Shown here one piece after another: positions 9,282 to 19,343 of a stretch of DNA of 64,000 bases. Location of the stretch: the NCBI GenBank assembly GCA_002698785.1, contig PAAG01000005.1, positions 1 through 64,000 of the forward strand. The letters run 5' to 3'. The notes beneath the pieces are model-generated. The model did not search any database and was not told the DNA's origin. It saw only the letters and a list, made by a program, of their open reading frames with translations. Within the stretch, counting starts at the first letter, position 1; each line of letters opens with the position of its first letter. The position numbers were made by a program, and so were the translations under genes. This DNA is from Verrucomicrobiales bacterium (GTDB taxonomy: Bacteria; Verrucomicrobiota; Verrucomicrobiia; Verrucomicrobiales; DEV007).

Positions 9282-9869
9282 TTACCACCCAAAAGCCAGC
9301 GCACACACGAGAATGATCGCGCCATACACGGCACCGGCGGCAGCACCGATCGTGTAGCGCTTGCTCTCTGCGAGGACCCATTTGATCTGGTCACGCATGA
9401 GGTAGGGCATTCCGACCCAGAACATTCCTTTAATCGCTAAGGCGTAGGCAAAAGCGACGAGAAGGAGGCGAGTCTGAGGATCTTTCAGAAAAGCAGCATC
9501 GAGAATTGGTGCTGCGGCGAGGATCATGAGAAATCCGAGCGACCGAACGGCGATGAATTCCTTCACGTAGATGATCACGCCGACGCACATGGCGATAATG
9601 ATCATCTGGACTGGGCGCTCGATTTTGAAAAATTCACCCAAATCCATGCAGGACCAGATGACCAGTGCCCAAGCGAAGCCGATAATGACGAGTATGACGC
9701 CGAGATTGTCGTTTCGCGGGAATTTCTCCAGCCAGGGCTTCACAATGCCGGGCTTGAACAGGGCGAACCCATGAGAAATGAGGAGCCAGAGGCCGACTAC
9801 GATACCCACAGCTTTCAGGGGCAGGGGGGCGTAGAGAAAATTGTAAATGGGTTGCAGGAGAGACTCCAT
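9282..9869 (-). CDS. Hypothetical polytopic inner-membrane protein
   Basis: The 195-residue product is hydrophobic throughout, with about five or six likely transmembrane helices (for example VGIVVGLWLLISHGFALF, LGVILVIIGFAWALVIW, and a C-terminal AAAGAVYGAIILVCALAFGW). It starts 33 bases after the miaB stop on the same strand and is probably co-transcribed with it. I see no transport or enzyme signature; the conserved-looking feature is WLLISHGFALFKP near the N-terminus. Function unknown. Confidence 0.7.
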   Translation of the reverse strand: MESLLQPIYNFLYAPLPLKAVGIVVGLWLLISHGFALFKPGIVKPWLEKFPRNDNLGVILVIIGFAWALVIWSCMDLGEFFKIERPVQMIIIAMCVGVIIYVKEFIAVRSLGFLMILAAAPILDAAFLKDPQTRLLLVAFAYALAIKGMFWVGMPYLMRDQIKWVLAESKRYTIGAAAGAVYGAIILVCALAFGW

Positions 9870-9902
9870 GGAAAGACTGGCTCAGATTCGGGGAAAATCT
9901 GC

Positions 9903-11282
9903 TTAATGCAACACCGTATCGAGGTGAAGGACCGGGTCGCCGTAGAGGGTGTGGCCAGTGCTTTCTTCGATCTTCACGTTCAGGAGTTCGCCTGACATTC
10001 TCTCCGCATCTCCGTCGAAAATCACGATGCGGTTGGTTCGCGTGCGGCCGCTGAGGCGATCTTTGTTGTAGCGGCTGGGGCCTTCGCAAAGAATTTCCTG
10101 GATGGTGCCTACGTGCGCGGCGTTCTTGCGCTCGACGATTTCGTTCACGAGGGCGAGGAGATCCTGATTCCGCTCTTCTTTGACTCGTTCGGGGAGCTGA
10201 CCCTCCATGGCTGCTGCAGGAGTGTCTTTCCGCTGCGAATACCGGAAAACGTAGGCCTGGTCGAACTGCACGTGTTCGACGGCCTTTTTTGTCTCCAGAT
10301 AGTCTTCTTCCGTCTCGCCGGGGAATCCTACGATGATGTCGGTGGAAATGGCGATATTGGGGCGCGCTTCCTTCATCTTGTCGCAGATATCGATGAATTT
10401 CTGCGCCTTGTAAGGGCGGTGCATCTTTTTCAGGATGCGGTCGGACCCAGACTGCATGGGGAAATGCACGTGGTCGACGAGCTTCGGCAGGTAAGTAAAG
10501 GCTTCGATGACATCCTCTTTGTAGCCGATGGGGTGAGGGGATGTGAAGCGAATGCGCTTGATGTCCTCGATTTCGTGAACGGCTTCGAGAAGCTGAACAA
10601 AGGGGCTTTTCCCGTCTACCTTAGGAAATTCGTGGCGGCCATAGAGGTTCACGATCTGGCCGAGAAGGGTGACTTCGCGAACGCCGAGGTCGGCGAGGCG
10701 CTTGCACTCGTCCACGATTTCAGCGATCGGGCGTGCTCGCTCTCCGCCTCGGGTGTATGGCACGATGCAGAAGGTGCACTTCATGTTGCAGCCCTGCATG
10801 ATGCTGACGAATTCGCTGACTCCGTGGTCTTTCTCGACGTGATCGCGAATGGTGTTTTGAGATTCTTTCTCCTCCTCAATGTCGACGATGGGCTGGCGGA
10901 GGCTGTCCATGCGTGCCTCTTCCTTTGCCTGGATCAGGTCCACGACGTGATCGACGACGCGGTGGTATTTCTGGGTTCCAGCCACGAGGTCGACGTGGGG
11001 GGACTGCTTGAGTAGCTCTTCGCCGCGGCTCTGGGCCATGCAGCCCATGAAGCCATAAACGATGTCGGGATTGCGTTTCCGGTATTTCCCGAGGTGATTC
11101 ATACGCCCGATCGCTTTCTGCTCGGCCTGATCTCGAACGGAGCAGGTGTTCATCAGCATGACGTCAGCGTCATCGGGCTGAGGCGTGATCGTAAAGCCGC
11201 GTTCAACGAACATTTGGGCGACTTGCTCGGAGTCGCGCTCGTTCATCTGGCATCCGTAGGTTTTGAGATACACTTTCGGCAT
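9903..11282 (-). CDS. miaB: tRNA-2-methylthio-N6-dimethylallyladenosine synthase
   Basis: MiaB is the radical-SAM methylthiotransferase that adds the 2-methylthio group to i6A37 in tRNAs reading UNN codons. I start it at the ATG at 11282, which gives MPKVYLKTYGCQMNE, the canonical N-terminus, with AAGGG 7 bases upstream; an in-frame start 60 bases earlier adds an unrelated extension. The UPF0004 domain has Cys11, Cys47 and Cys81 for the auxiliary 4Fe-4S cluster. The radical-SAM cluster is Cys165-x3-Cys169-x2-Cys172 (GCNMKCTFC). A TRAM domain closes the 459-residue protein. Paralogue RimO/MtaB is less likely given the YGCQMNE and PYTRGGE motifs. Confidence 0.94.
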   Translation of the reverse strand: MPKVYLKTYGCQMNERDSEQVAQMFVERGFTITPQPDDADVMLMNTCSVRDQAEQKAIGRMNHLGKYRKRNPDIVYGFMGCMAQSRGEELLKQSPHVDLVAGTQKYHRVVDHVVDLIQAKEEARMDSLRQPIVDIEEEKESQNTIRDHVEKDHGVSEFVSIMQGCNMKCTFCIVPYTRGGERARPIAEIVDECKRLADLGVREVTLLGQIVNLYGRHEFPKVDGKSPFVQLLEAVHEIEDIKRIRFTSPHPIGYKEDVIEAFTYLPKLVDHVHFPMQSGSDRILKKMHRPYKAQKFIDICDKMKEARPNIAISTDIIVGFPGETEEDYLETKKAVEHVQFDQAYVFRYSQRKDTPAAAMEGQLPERVKEERNQDLLALVNEIVERKNAAHVGTIQEILCEGPSRYNKDRLSGRTRTNRIVIFDGDAERMSGELLNVKIEESTGHTLYGDPVLHLDTVLH

Positions 11283-11443
11283 GGCGTGGCCCTTGATCTT
11301 TGAGAGGGGGCGGAATCTAGACGCGAAATGCCCCGGAAACAAGCGGGGGAAGGCGCATTTTCTGCTGGGACCCTAATAACATGGAGGAAAACGCTGTTTT
11401 GGAGGTTGCTGGAGGGAGGCTCAACGTATAGAACCACCCCTCG

Positions 11444-12292
11444 TTGGCCGCTTTATTTACCAATCAATCGTTCCGTAGCTGGTTCGTTCTGTTTTCGGTG
11501 TGGATATCGATTCTACTACTGACGCCTACGGTGATGGCGTTTGTCGGGGACGAGTGGGTCGGTCCGATGGCGACTCTGGGAGTTGTGGCATCGCTTTGCT
11601 CGATTCTTTATGCGCTCGGGCAAGTGTGGTCATGGAGAGAGGTGGTCACCTGCGCGGCGGTCGTGATTTTGGTTACCTGGGCGTGCGAGGCTTTCGGTGT
11701 GAAAACAGGGCTGCCTTTCGGTGCCTATCTGTATACAGATGTTTTGTCCTGGCATGTGATGGATGTGCCCGCTTTGATTCCAGTGGCGTGGCTCACGATG
11801 CTGGTTCCAGCGTGGGCGGTAGCAAGATTGGTAAGCGGCAATGGGGGCCAAGAAAAAACCTGGCGGGAGAAGGTGCGTTTTGCTGCCGTATCTGGTTTGG
11901 CTCTCACGTGCTGGGATTTTTATGTCGATCCCCAGATGGTGGAGTTTGGCGTCTGGGTCTGGAAGAACCCGTCGGGATATTTCGGGACGCCATGGCTCAA
12001 TTTCCTCGGATGGTGGTCGACCGGCTTTACCCTGACGCTGGCCTTGAATCCGGGGAGATTGCCGGTGGTGAAGTTGCTGCTGATTTATTCAGCTACGTGG
12101 ATCTTACAGGCCATTGGATTGGGTGTGATCTGGGGGCAACCGTATCCTGCGATGATCGGATTTTTTGCGATGGGAGTTTTCGCCGTCGGTGGGTGGGTGG
12201 TTCTCGTGAACCGCAACGCCGGATATATCCCCTGGCTCACTTTCGAACAAAACGCGAGAAAGGTCCCCGAAATAGCGCAGGAAGAAGAATGA
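11444..12292 (+). CDS. Carotenoid biosynthesis membrane protein (CruF/DUF422-like)
   Basis: The 282-residue polytopic protein resembles the carotenoid 1',2'-hydratase-type family (CruF, PF04240). Landmarks are WACEAFGVKTGLPFGAYLY, PALIPVAWL, and LALTCWDFYVDPQMV, followed by WKNPSGYFGTPWLNFLGWW; these Asp/Glu/Trp-rich loops between about seven helices are characteristic. It would act on acyclic carotenoids in the inner membrane. The start is a TTG at 11444, the first possible start after an in-frame TAG at 11429; no strong ribosome site is visible. Its 3' end overlaps the convergent exporter gene by 56 bases. No other carotenoid gene is in the window. Confidence 0.82.
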   Translation: MAALFTNQSFRSWFVLFSVWISILLLTPTVMAFVGDEWVGPMATLGVVASLCSILYALGQVWSWREVVTCAAVVILVTWACEAFGVKTGLPFGAYLYTDVLSWHVMDVPALIPVAWLTMLVPAWAVARLVSGNGGQEKTWREKVRFAAVSGLALTCWDFYVDPQMVEFGVWVWKNPSGYFGTPWLNFLGWWSTGFTLTLALNPGRLPVVKLLLIYSATWILQAIGLGVIWGQPYPAMIGFFAMGVFAVGGWVVLVNRNAGYIPWLTFEQNARKVPEIAQEEE

Positions 12293-14405
12293 GGTCACCG
12301 ATGGCGGCAAGGATCAGCACGACGGAGGTAAACATCGCAAATCTTCTCGATGGGCCGAAGTCGCTGAGGAGAAAGGCAAGCATGCCTCCCGCTATGATGA
12401 GCGTGGTCTTAATAATCGCGGCGCCTGACTTCGAAAATGCTTCGCTGACGATTCCGTGAATGGAGTGATCCTTTCGGTATTTATCGTGAGTAAAGGAGTT
12501 GAGAAAGTGAATCGTGTCATCCACAGCGATACCGAATGCGATGCTGGCAATGACCATGGTGGCGATATCGACTTTGATCCCCAGGAAACCGAGGCTTCCG
12601 AAGAAAACGGCGATAGGGAAGATATTTGCGATGGTCGCAACAAGACCGAGTTTGATGTTTCGTAGGAAAAGGATGATGCAAGGTGTGATCAGGAGGAAAG
12701 CTAGGGTGAAGGTGCGAAGTAGTTCGGAAACGAGGAGCTCCTGCGCGTTGCCGAACAGTCGATAAGTGCCGGTCACGAACCAGGAACCCTCGGGATGGTA
12801 TTTTTCGACGGCCTCGATTTGGGCTTCAATTTCTGTATCGATCGGGGAGTTCGCCATTTCCTCGATCGGCTCGTGGTAGACGGTGACAATCCAGTAGTTG
12901 AGTCCGTCCCTGGTTTGAAGTAGGCGTTCCTCCCGCAGGGTTTCTTCGAGTGTCGAAATGGGGACGAGGCCGGCATTTTCTCCCAGCATCATCGTGACAG
13001 GGGAGTAGACTTTGATGTCTTTCGCTTCTTCTTTGAGTTTGGTCTCAAGGTCACGAACCACTTCGTATTGCTTTTCGATCGGAATGCCTTCTTCGAAAGT
13101 GCCGATCAACTGGCTCGCCTGGAGGGAACCGAATACTTTATCGAACCATTGAAAGCTCTGCTGCAGTTCGGATTCGTCGGAGAAAAATGTCTCTGTTCGA
13201 ATTTCGGTTTTTAGGTTTCCGAATCCGAAGAAGCAGGTAACAAGGACTGCCAGTAGCGCGAATGAGATAGGTGTGCGGAATCGGCCCACTCCGCGATCAA
13301 GTCGGGGAATAATCGAGGTGTGAATCCAGTCGTGTTTGGGCCTCCATGGGCGAAGAAGAATCAGTCCTGTCGGAACGACTAACAGAACAATACACATTGT
13401 CAGAAGAACGCTCAAGGAGCCAAAGGTCGAAAAGGAACGGACGACGGGCAGGGAGCTCGTGTGTAGAGAAAGAAATCCAATGACTGTGGTGATCGAGGCG
13501 GCCACCGTGGGTTTCCACCCTTCCCGGAATGCACGTTTCCACGAAGGGACATCATTCGGGTTTGCCTCGGCATCGCAGTAGTATTGGATCAAGTGGATCG
13601 CATTCGAGAGTGCGAGTAGCTGGGCCAGGCTGGGAATGACTGTCAGGAGGTGGCTCAGCGCATTACCAGTGTAATAAACCATTGCGATCGACCCGACGGC
13701 AGCAAGGCCGCTCGTGGCGAGCGCGATGAGTGTGAAGCGCACATTTCCGAGAACAAGAAATGCAAGGATGGAGGATAGGAGAAAAGTGAAGGGCGTGACG
13801 TTGACGAGAGTGTCCTTTGTCTCTCGGTCTGCCATGACTCCCATGAAACCGGGACCGATGACGTGGAGTTTTTCTCTCGGCTCGAACTGGGCAACGATCG
13901 GTTCAAAGATTTCTTCGTAGACCTCCTTGCGATTCCGAAAACCATATTCGGTGGCTTCAGCGAAAACGATGCCTCGCGTTCCGTTCCGGTCGAAGAAAAT
14001 CCCTTTCAGCTTATCGGTGTTCTCGACTTTGGTTTCTTTATCCAGGCCTTTGAGGAAGCTGGACGATTTCTTTATCCGGCGGAGTAAGGGTGGATCGGAG
14101 TTTTGGTTGGCCTCCCGCACAGCTTTCTCTATCTCGTCGATCAGCTCGGAATTCGACTCCGAATCCGTGCAGACGATCCAATAGTCTTCTGGCCCGAAGA
14201 TTTCGTCGTAGAGCTGGTAGTTGGCTCGCTCCTCGGTGCCGTCTGGAAACCAGGGATACACATCGCTGCTCGATGTCGTCGTGTTAAGCAGGCCGTGAAT
14301 CAGAAATGGAACAGCAATGACGATTGCCCCGAGAATAATCCATGCTCCAACGAGACCGCTGCGAATCGGCTGCTTTTCTCGACGAACTTCGGGAGTGGGG
14401 GGCAT
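12237..14405 (-). CDS. MMPL/RND-superfamily exporter
   Basis: This 722-residue permease has two repeats, each with a first helix, a large periplasmic loop and a five-helix sterol-sensing-like bundle, as in MMPL and hopanoid exporter (HpnN) families. The second bundle contains the signature GIAVDDTIHFLNSF and the first LLALSNAIHLIQYY. It likely moves lipids or hydrophobic compounds out of the inner membrane. An in-frame TTG at 14447 would add 14 residues but leaves only 19 bases to the divergent gene, so I prefer the ATG at 14405; the choice is uncertain. Its last 56 bases overlap the convergent carotenoid gene, which encodes through its own stop region. Confidence 0.85.
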   Translation of the reverse strand: MPPTPEVRREKQPIRSGLVGAWIILGAIVIAVPFLIHGLLNTTTSSSDVYPWFPDGTEERANYQLYDEIFGPEDYWIVCTDSESNSELIDEIEKAVREANQNSDPPLLRRIKKSSSFLKGLDKETKVENTDKLKGIFFDRNGTRGIVFAEATEYGFRNRKEVYEEIFEPIVAQFEPREKLHVIGPGFMGVMADRETKDTLVNVTPFTFLLSSILAFLVLGNVRFTLIALATSGLAAVGSIAMVYYTGNALSHLLTVIPSLAQLLALSNAIHLIQYYCDAEANPNDVPSWKRAFREGWKPTVAASITTVIGFLSLHTSSLPVVRSFSTFGSLSVLLTMCIVLLVVPTGLILLRPWRPKHDWIHTSIIPRLDRGVGRFRTPISFALLAVLVTCFFGFGNLKTEIRTETFFSDESELQQSFQWFDKVFGSLQASQLIGTFEEGIPIEKQYEVVRDLETKLKEEAKDIKVYSPVTMMLGENAGLVPISTLEETLREERLLQTRDGLNYWIVTVYHEPIEEMANSPIDTEIEAQIEAVEKYHPEGSWFVTGTYRLFGNAQELLVSELLRTFTLAFLLITPCIILFLRNIKLGLVATIANIFPIAVFFGSLGFLGIKVDIATMVIASIAFGIAVDDTIHFLNSFTHDKYRKDHSIHGIVSEAFSKSGAAIIKTTLIIAGGMLAFLLSDFGPSRRFAMFTSVVLILAAIGDLILLPALFRGPFSRFVRK

Positions 14406-14466
14406 TTCAGGAAAAGGGAACTCTGAATCGGAATTCTGATATGACAAGAGAAGTTCCGATTTCGTT

Positions 14467-14994
14467 GTGGATTCGCAAGGGACTGACTCTATTTTGCTTT
14501 CCGTGGAAGCCGAAGAGAAAAAGCCTGAATCGCCCGGGGTGAAGAACCAAGTCGTGGGGCTACTGATCCTTCTACCAGTTCTCGGTGCATTCTGGTTTCT
14601 AGCTCAGTTTTTGCCACAATTCGGGGACTGGCTCGGAGGCACTGTGGAGAGTGCGGTCGTGGATGATACGCCAATAGAGGGAGCAGAAGCCGAAGTGGAA
14701 AAGCAAGATCTGGAAGAGGAAGCGGTCCCAGAGGAGAAAGATACCAGTGCAGGTGGATCTTTTCGTGACCAGATCGTGGAGCAGCTCGGCGGACCGGATC
14801 GTGCTGAGGTGCGTCACTTGGCTGTTTCTGATGATGAATCCCGAATGGTCGTCGCGTTGAAGATTTTCGACGAGAAAGGGAAGGGGAAACTAATCGAGTT
14901 GTTTTTCGAGCGGGACGAGTTTGGGCGGTATCTCTCCGAGGAAGACTCTCCCGTGGATACAAAAATCACTGTTTGGAAAGATGAAGCCCTCTGA
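14467..14994 (+). CDS. Hypothetical membrane-anchored protein with acidic linker
   Basis: The 175-residue product starts at a GTG at 14467, the only reasonable start in the frame (no internal Met exists). It has one transmembrane helix at about residues 27-50 (VVGLLILLPVLGAFWFLAQFL), then a strongly acidic linker rich in Glu and Ala, and a C-terminal domain of about 80 residues (SFRDQIVEQLGGPDRAEVRHL and onward). I do not recognise the family. Its end overlaps the next gene by 14 bases, so the two are coupled. It is divergent from the MMPL exporter. Confidence 0.65.
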   Translation: MDSQGTDSILLSVEAEEKKPESPGVKNQVVGLLILLPVLGAFWFLAQFLPQFGDWLGGTVESAVVDDTPIEGAEAEVEKQDLEEEAVPEEKDTSAGGSFRDQIVEQLGGPDRAEVRHLAVSDDESRMVVALKIFDEKGKGKLIELFFERDEFGRYLSEEDSPVDTKITVWKDEAL

Positions 14995-15769
14995 TCTTGT
15001 CGAAAATCAATCAGACCGGACCTACCAGTGGGAAGGGCTCGTCTTTAATCTGCTGTGTGGTGTCTACTTTCTCACGCTCGGGCCGGTCGTTACGAATGCT
15101 GCCTACTCAGCAATTCATGCTGAGGCGTGGAATTCTGTGTGGTTGGGTTTCATCATTATTGCGATCATTCTCCTCGAGATCTACGCATTCCCTAAAAAGA
15201 TGCGGTATGTCCGTCACGCAGCGAGAGCACATGGTGACGACCTGGGGACGGGCTTCTGGATGTGGATGTTTCATGCGGTTATCTCGATCATTCTCCTCTT
15301 TACGATGGCCGGGTGTTTCGGCGTTACGATCACAGAGGGAAGTGAAGCAGACCTTCCTTGGTGGCTGATGGTCGCCATTCCGGTGACGGTCATCAAAGAG
15401 TTGGGTTTCATGATGTGTCTCTTGGTGGGAAAGGATGACGAGGAAGACAATGCTGAAGAGCGGGAAAAATATAAGCGGCCAAATCGAAAAGAGTGGGTGC
15501 TCGACCTGATTCTGATTTTTTATGCCTGTATCGGCTACAGCGCGACATGGGCCGCGCTCACCAAAAATATGGCGATGGAGCGAGACAACACCGTGATGTT
15601 CGTGGTGAACATCTTTGTCAGCTTCCTGCTGTTCTTGATCTTCTACATACCGCTGCGCATTCCATACTGGCTTGAGGAGATCGCCCGAATGAAAACGAAA
15701 CGTGATTTTCTGCTCCTGTTTGGGTCAATCCTGATCGCCTACCTGCCGACGATTTGGAGCCTTCGATGA
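14981..15769 (+). CDS. Hypothetical polytopic membrane protein
   Basis: The 262-residue product has about seven predicted membrane helices, including YQWEGLVFNLLCGVYFLTLG, WLGFIIIAIILLEIYAF, and VVNIFVSFLLFLIFYIPLRIP. The start at the ATG at 14981 overlaps the previous coding end by 14 bases and removes an implausible charged N-terminal extension. There is a charged cytoplasmic loop after helix four (GKDDEEDNAEEREKYKRPN). No known transporter motif is visible. Context with the preceding anchored protein suggests a two-protein membrane complex of unknown role. Confidence 0.65.
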   Translation: MKPSDLVENQSDRTYQWEGLVFNLLCGVYFLTLGPVVTNAAYSAIHAEAWNSVWLGFIIIAIILLEIYAFPKKMRYVRHAARAHGDDLGTGFWMWMFHAVISIILLFTMAGCFGVTITEGSEADLPWWLMVAIPVTVIKELGFMMCLLVGKDDEEDNAEEREKYKRPNRKEWVLDLILIFYACIGYSATWAALTKNMAMERDNTVMFVVNIFVSFLLFLIFYIPLRIPYWLEEIARMKTKRDFLLLFGSILIAYLPTIWSLR

Positions 15770-15862
15770 GCTTCCGGGGCAAATCTCACACGGAAAAATT
15801 CACGCTATCAAGGGGTTGATTTCGGGGTTGGAAACGTGGCAGGGTCTCTCCCTCCCGTAATC

Positions 15863-18800
15863 ATGAAGACCCTGGTAACGACATTCAGTGCCCTCTTAGT
15901 TTTGTGTACCGGTTTGGCGCAAGGCGCTGAGCCGACCGCCCAGTATGTTCGAATCTCCCTCACCGGAGAAAACCGAATTCTCACTCTCGCTGAGGTCGAG
16001 GTGATCAGTGACGGAAAGAACATAGCCAAAGAAGGTAAAGCCTCTCAATCCAGCACTGCCAACAATGGTGTCGCCGAGCGCGCCATCGATGGAAACAAGA
16101 GCAGCGACTGGGGTAAAGGAGGGCAGACCCACACGGTAGAGAAAAAAGGAAAAGAAGAGCCGTGGTGGGAGCTCGATCTGGGATCGGCAAAACCAATTGA
16201 GAAGATCGAAATCTGGAACCGATCAGGTCTCTATGAACGATTGCAGGGGTTCAATCTGGAACTCCTTGATGCAGACAAAAATGTCGTCTACGAGCACAAG
16301 AATAACCCTGCTCCCGACGGTTCGATTTCTTTCCAGTTCGGCGAGGGAACAGAAATCGCAATGGCGGATCACGACGGCAAGGCTGTTCCAGTTCCGATTT
16401 TGTTGGAGCCTGTGCCAGAAGGATATCGTGATCCAAGCCCATTTGAATTTCAGAAAGGAGACAAGATCGCGATCATCGGGAACGGGCTCGCAGATCGCAT
16501 GCAGCACGATGGCTGGATGGAGACATACCTGCAGATGGCGAATACGGAAAAGGAACTCGTCTTTCGAAATCTCAGCCTCACTGGCGACCGGGTAGATCAT
16601 TACCCCCGAAGCAAAGGTTTCATGCCGATGGAGGAATACCTTCGTCATGTCGAAGCAGATGTGATTTTCGCCTTTTTCGGCTACAACGAATCGTTCGCCG
16701 GAGCAGCGGGACTGGAGGAGTTCGAGACGAAGCTTGCCGAGATGATTGAAAAGTATCGCGGTGTGATCCCGAACGGAGAGTCGTTTCCTCGCTTGGTAAT
16801 TTTTAGCCCAATTGCTCACGAGAATCTCGAAGATCCCAATCTTCCCGACGGTGAGGAGAACAACAAGCGACTCGCTCTTTACACGGCGGGCATGCAGAAG
16901 GTAGCGCACGACGAAGGCGTGACTTTTGTCGATCTTTTCGGGCCGACGAAGAAGCTCTACGAGGAAATTGATGAGCCTCTCACTATCAATGGTGTCCACT
17001 TGAATGAACTGGGTAACAAGCATCTCGGCGACATCATTACTCAGGCTCTTTGCGAAACGGAAATTGTGGAAGCTGCTGGTCAGTTTGAGTTGATGCGAGG
17101 TGCGATTCTCGACAAGAACTGGCACTGGCACAATCGCTATCGTGCTGTCGATGGAAACGACATCTGGGGCGGTCGATCGACTCTCAAGTTCGTCAACGAT
17201 CAGACGAACGCCGAAGTTCTTCAGCACGAGTTGACAATGCTCGATGTAATGACGGCAAACCGAGACCCTCTCATCTGGGCGCGTGCGAATGGAAGCGACT
17301 GGAAAGTCGACGACAGCAACGTTCCTGAACCGGTAAAAGTGATTTCCAACGTCGGAGGCGGAAGCAAGAGTTCCAGTGCCGAGAAAGAAGGAAACCTCGA
17401 TTACATCAGTGGAGAAGAGGGGATCGCTCACATGACGATGCCGGAGGGCTTCGAAGTGAACCTTTTCGCTGATGAGAAAATGTTTCCGGAACTGGTAAAT
17501 CCAGTGCAAATGCAGGTCGACACAAAAGGCCGTCTCTGGGTGGCCGCCTGGAAAACTTATCCGAAATGGGAGCCTCTCAAAGAGATGGACGATGCTCTCT
17601 TGATTCTCACGGATACGGATGGAGACGGGAAAGCTGACTCCTGCAAGGAGTTCGCCCGCGTTCACAATCCTCTCGGTTTTGAGTTTTGGAATGGTGGAGT
17701 GATCGTCACTTCTCAGCCCGATATCCTTTTCTTGAAGGACACCGACGGTGATGATGTGGCTGATGAGCGTTATGTGATTTTCCAGGGAATTGGCAGCAGC
17801 GATACTCACCACTCAGCAAATAATCTCATCATGGGCCCTGATGGTGGGATCTACTGGCAGAGCGGAGTCTTTCTTCAGCACAACCACGAGCACCCTTGGG
17901 GACCATCGCTTGAGGCAAGTGCTTCGGCGATGTATCGCTTCGATCCTCGCCGATACACCATTGCTTTCCACGCGCCGAATTCACCGAATCCCCATGGGAT
18001 TGCTTTCGACCGGTGGGGCTACCACTACGCAAACGACGGAACAGGTGGGCGCTCCTATCAAGTGCGTCCCAGTGAAGATGGTTTCGATATGCACCAGTTG
18101 CTGGTGAAAGAAGTCCGTCCTGTGCCAGCGGACGAAATCGTTTCCAGCACCAACTTTCCAGACGAGATGCAGCAGAATTTTCTCGTCTGCAATACCATCG
18201 GTTTCCTGGGGATTAAGAACTACAAGCTTCACCGCGATGGATACAAGACAACCATCACAGAAAAGCGTGGGCAGAATGTAACCGAGAAGGAACTCGAGTT
18301 CGCTCTCGGAGAAGTCTGGGGGACTCCCGAAGAGGACTTGTTAGTCAGTGATGACAAGAATTTCCGTCCCACCGATGCGGTCTTCGGTGAAGACGGTGCC
18401 TTGTATGTGAGCGACTGGCATAACGTCATCATCGGCCACATGCAGCACAATATCCGCGATCCCAATCGCGATCACAAGCACGGCCGTGTTTACCGTATGG
18501 TTTACACAAAGAACGATCTGCAGAAGCCTGTCGCTATTGATGGGCAGCCGGTTGCTGCTTTGCTGGAAAACTTCAAGAGTCCGGTCGATGGCGTTCGCCA
18601 CCGTACGCGAGTCGAATTGAGCGAGCGTGATGCTGAAGAAGTGATCGATCAGACTAAGAAATGGGTGGCGACTCTCGATCCAAAAAGCGAGGGCGATGCC
18701 ATTCCTCTTCTGGAAGCTCTCTGGGTTCACCAGCAGTTCAATATTCGTGACCGGGAACTGCTGGATACTGTTCTGAACTCACCGAACCCACACGTTGCGA

Positions 18801-19342
18801 TCGCCGCCAAGACGGTGAAGCATCATTGGGATGTTGCTGACCCGGCGAAGAACGTCCAGACCACTCCCATCGAGCAGGAGGAAGAAAAGATCGAGATTGA
18901 TATCCCCGAGCACTTCACCAAAGCAGAGGCAGAAGTTTACAAACTCGGAGCGGAGGTTTTTCACCGCGACGCCCACTGCGTGACCTGCCACCAGGCGACG
19001 GGGCAGGGGATCGTGAATATTTACCCGCCTCTGATCGAAAGTTCGTGGGTAACTGGCAGTGAAGAGCGTCTCATCAAGATTGCTCTTCACGGTCTCTGGG
19101 GGCCCATAGAAGTAAATGGGAAACACTATGATCCGTCGAAAGGCGTTCCTCCGATGACGGCATTCAAAGCCTTGCTCGACGACAAAGAGATGGCGGCTGT
19201 CTTGACCTTTGTCAGGAATTCTTGGGGGAACAAAGCCTCCATAGTGAAACCTGAAACGGTGAAGAAGGTTCGCGAAGAAACTGCGTCACAGCAGATATTC
19301 TACAAGCCTGAGGAACTATTGAAAGACCACCCGTTGGAGTGA
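15863..19342 (+). CDS. Secreted PVC-type dehydrogenase fused to discoidin-like, pseudo-SGNH and cytochrome c domains
   Basis: This 1159-residue exported protein is a mosaic. Order: signal peptide ([22 protein letters not shown]), an F5/8-type (discoidin-like) carbohydrate-binding domain at about 25-160 ([19 protein letters not shown]), an SGNH-hydrolase-like domain at about 200-400, the 'membrane-bound dehydrogenase' beta-propeller typical of Planctomycetes and Verrucomicrobia ([22 protein letters not shown] through [18 protein letters not shown]), and a C-terminal cytochrome c with Cys1039-x2-Cys1042-His1043. Such proteins probably oxidise sugars in the periplasm and pass electrons to the haem. 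The SGNH block I serine is replaced (IGNGLADRM). An in-frame GTG at 15836 gives a worse signal. It ends one base before a convergent channel gene. Confidence 0.88.
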   Translation: MKTLVTTFSALLVLCTGLAQGAEPTAQYVRISLTGENRILTLAEVEVISDGKNIAKEGKASQSSTANNGVAERAIDGNKSSDWGKGGQTHTVEKKGKEEPWWELDLGSAKPIEKIEIWNRSGLYERLQGFNLELLDADKNVVYEHKNNPAPDGSISFQFGEGTEIAMADHDGKAVPVPILLEPVPEGYRDPSPFEFQKGDKIAIIGNGLADRMQHDGWMETYLQMANTEKELVFRNLSLTGDRVDHYPRSKGFMPMEEYLRHVEADVIFAFFGYNESFAGAAGLEEFETKLAEMIEKYRGVIPNGESFPRLVIFSPIAHENLEDPNLPDGEENNKRLALYTAGMQKVAHDEGVTFVDLFGPTKKLYEEIDEPLTINGVHLNELGNKHLGDIITQALCETEIVEAAGQFELMRGAILDKNWHWHNRYRAVDGNDIWGGRSTLKFVNDQTNAEVLQHELTMLDVMTANRDPLIWARANGSDWKVDDSNVPEPVKVISNVGGGSKSSSAEKEGNLDYISGEEGIAHMTMPEGFEVNLFADEKMFPELVNPVQMQVDTKGRLWVAAWKTYPKWEPLKEMDDALLILTDTDGDGKADSCKEFARVHNPLGFEFWNGGVIVTSQPDILFLKDTDGDDVADERYVIFQGIGSSDTHHSANNLIMGPDGGIYWQSGVFLQHNHEHPWGPSLEASASAMYRFDPRRYTIAFHAPNSPNPHGIAFDRWGYHYANDGTGGRSYQVRPSEDGFDMHQLLVKEVRPVPADEIVSSTNFPDEMQQNFLVCNTIGFLGIKNYKLHRDGYKTTITEKRGQNVTEKELEFALGEVWGTPEEDLLVSDDKNFRPTDAVFGEDGALYVSDWHNVIIGHMQHNIRDPNRDHKHGRVYRMVYTKNDLQKPVAIDGQPVAALLENFKSPVDGVRHRTRVELSERDAEEVIDQTKKWVATLDPKSEGDAIPLLEALWVHQQFNIRDRELLDTVLNSPNPHVAIAAKTVKHHWDVADPAKNVQTTPIEQEEEKIEIDIPEHFTKAEAEVYKLGAEVFHRDAHCVTCHQATGQGIVNIYPPLIESSWVTGSEERLIKIALHGLWGPIEVNGKHYDPSKGVPPMTAFKALLDDKEMAAVLTFVRNSWGNKASIVKPETVKKVREETASQQIFYKPEELLKDHPLE

Positions 19343-19343
19343 T

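Noticed and set aside
9271-9286. GGTAA/TTACC hairpin as a terminator of the 9282-9869 gene
   Set aside because: It overlaps the stop codon and no U tract follows in the minus-strand direction.
10113-11015. 300-residue forward frame inside miaB
   Set aside because: It is antisense to miaB, whose motifs are unmistakable.
16223-17812. 529-residue reverse frame in the PVC dehydrogenase
   Set aside because: Antisense shadow; composition mirrors the biased codons of the real gene.
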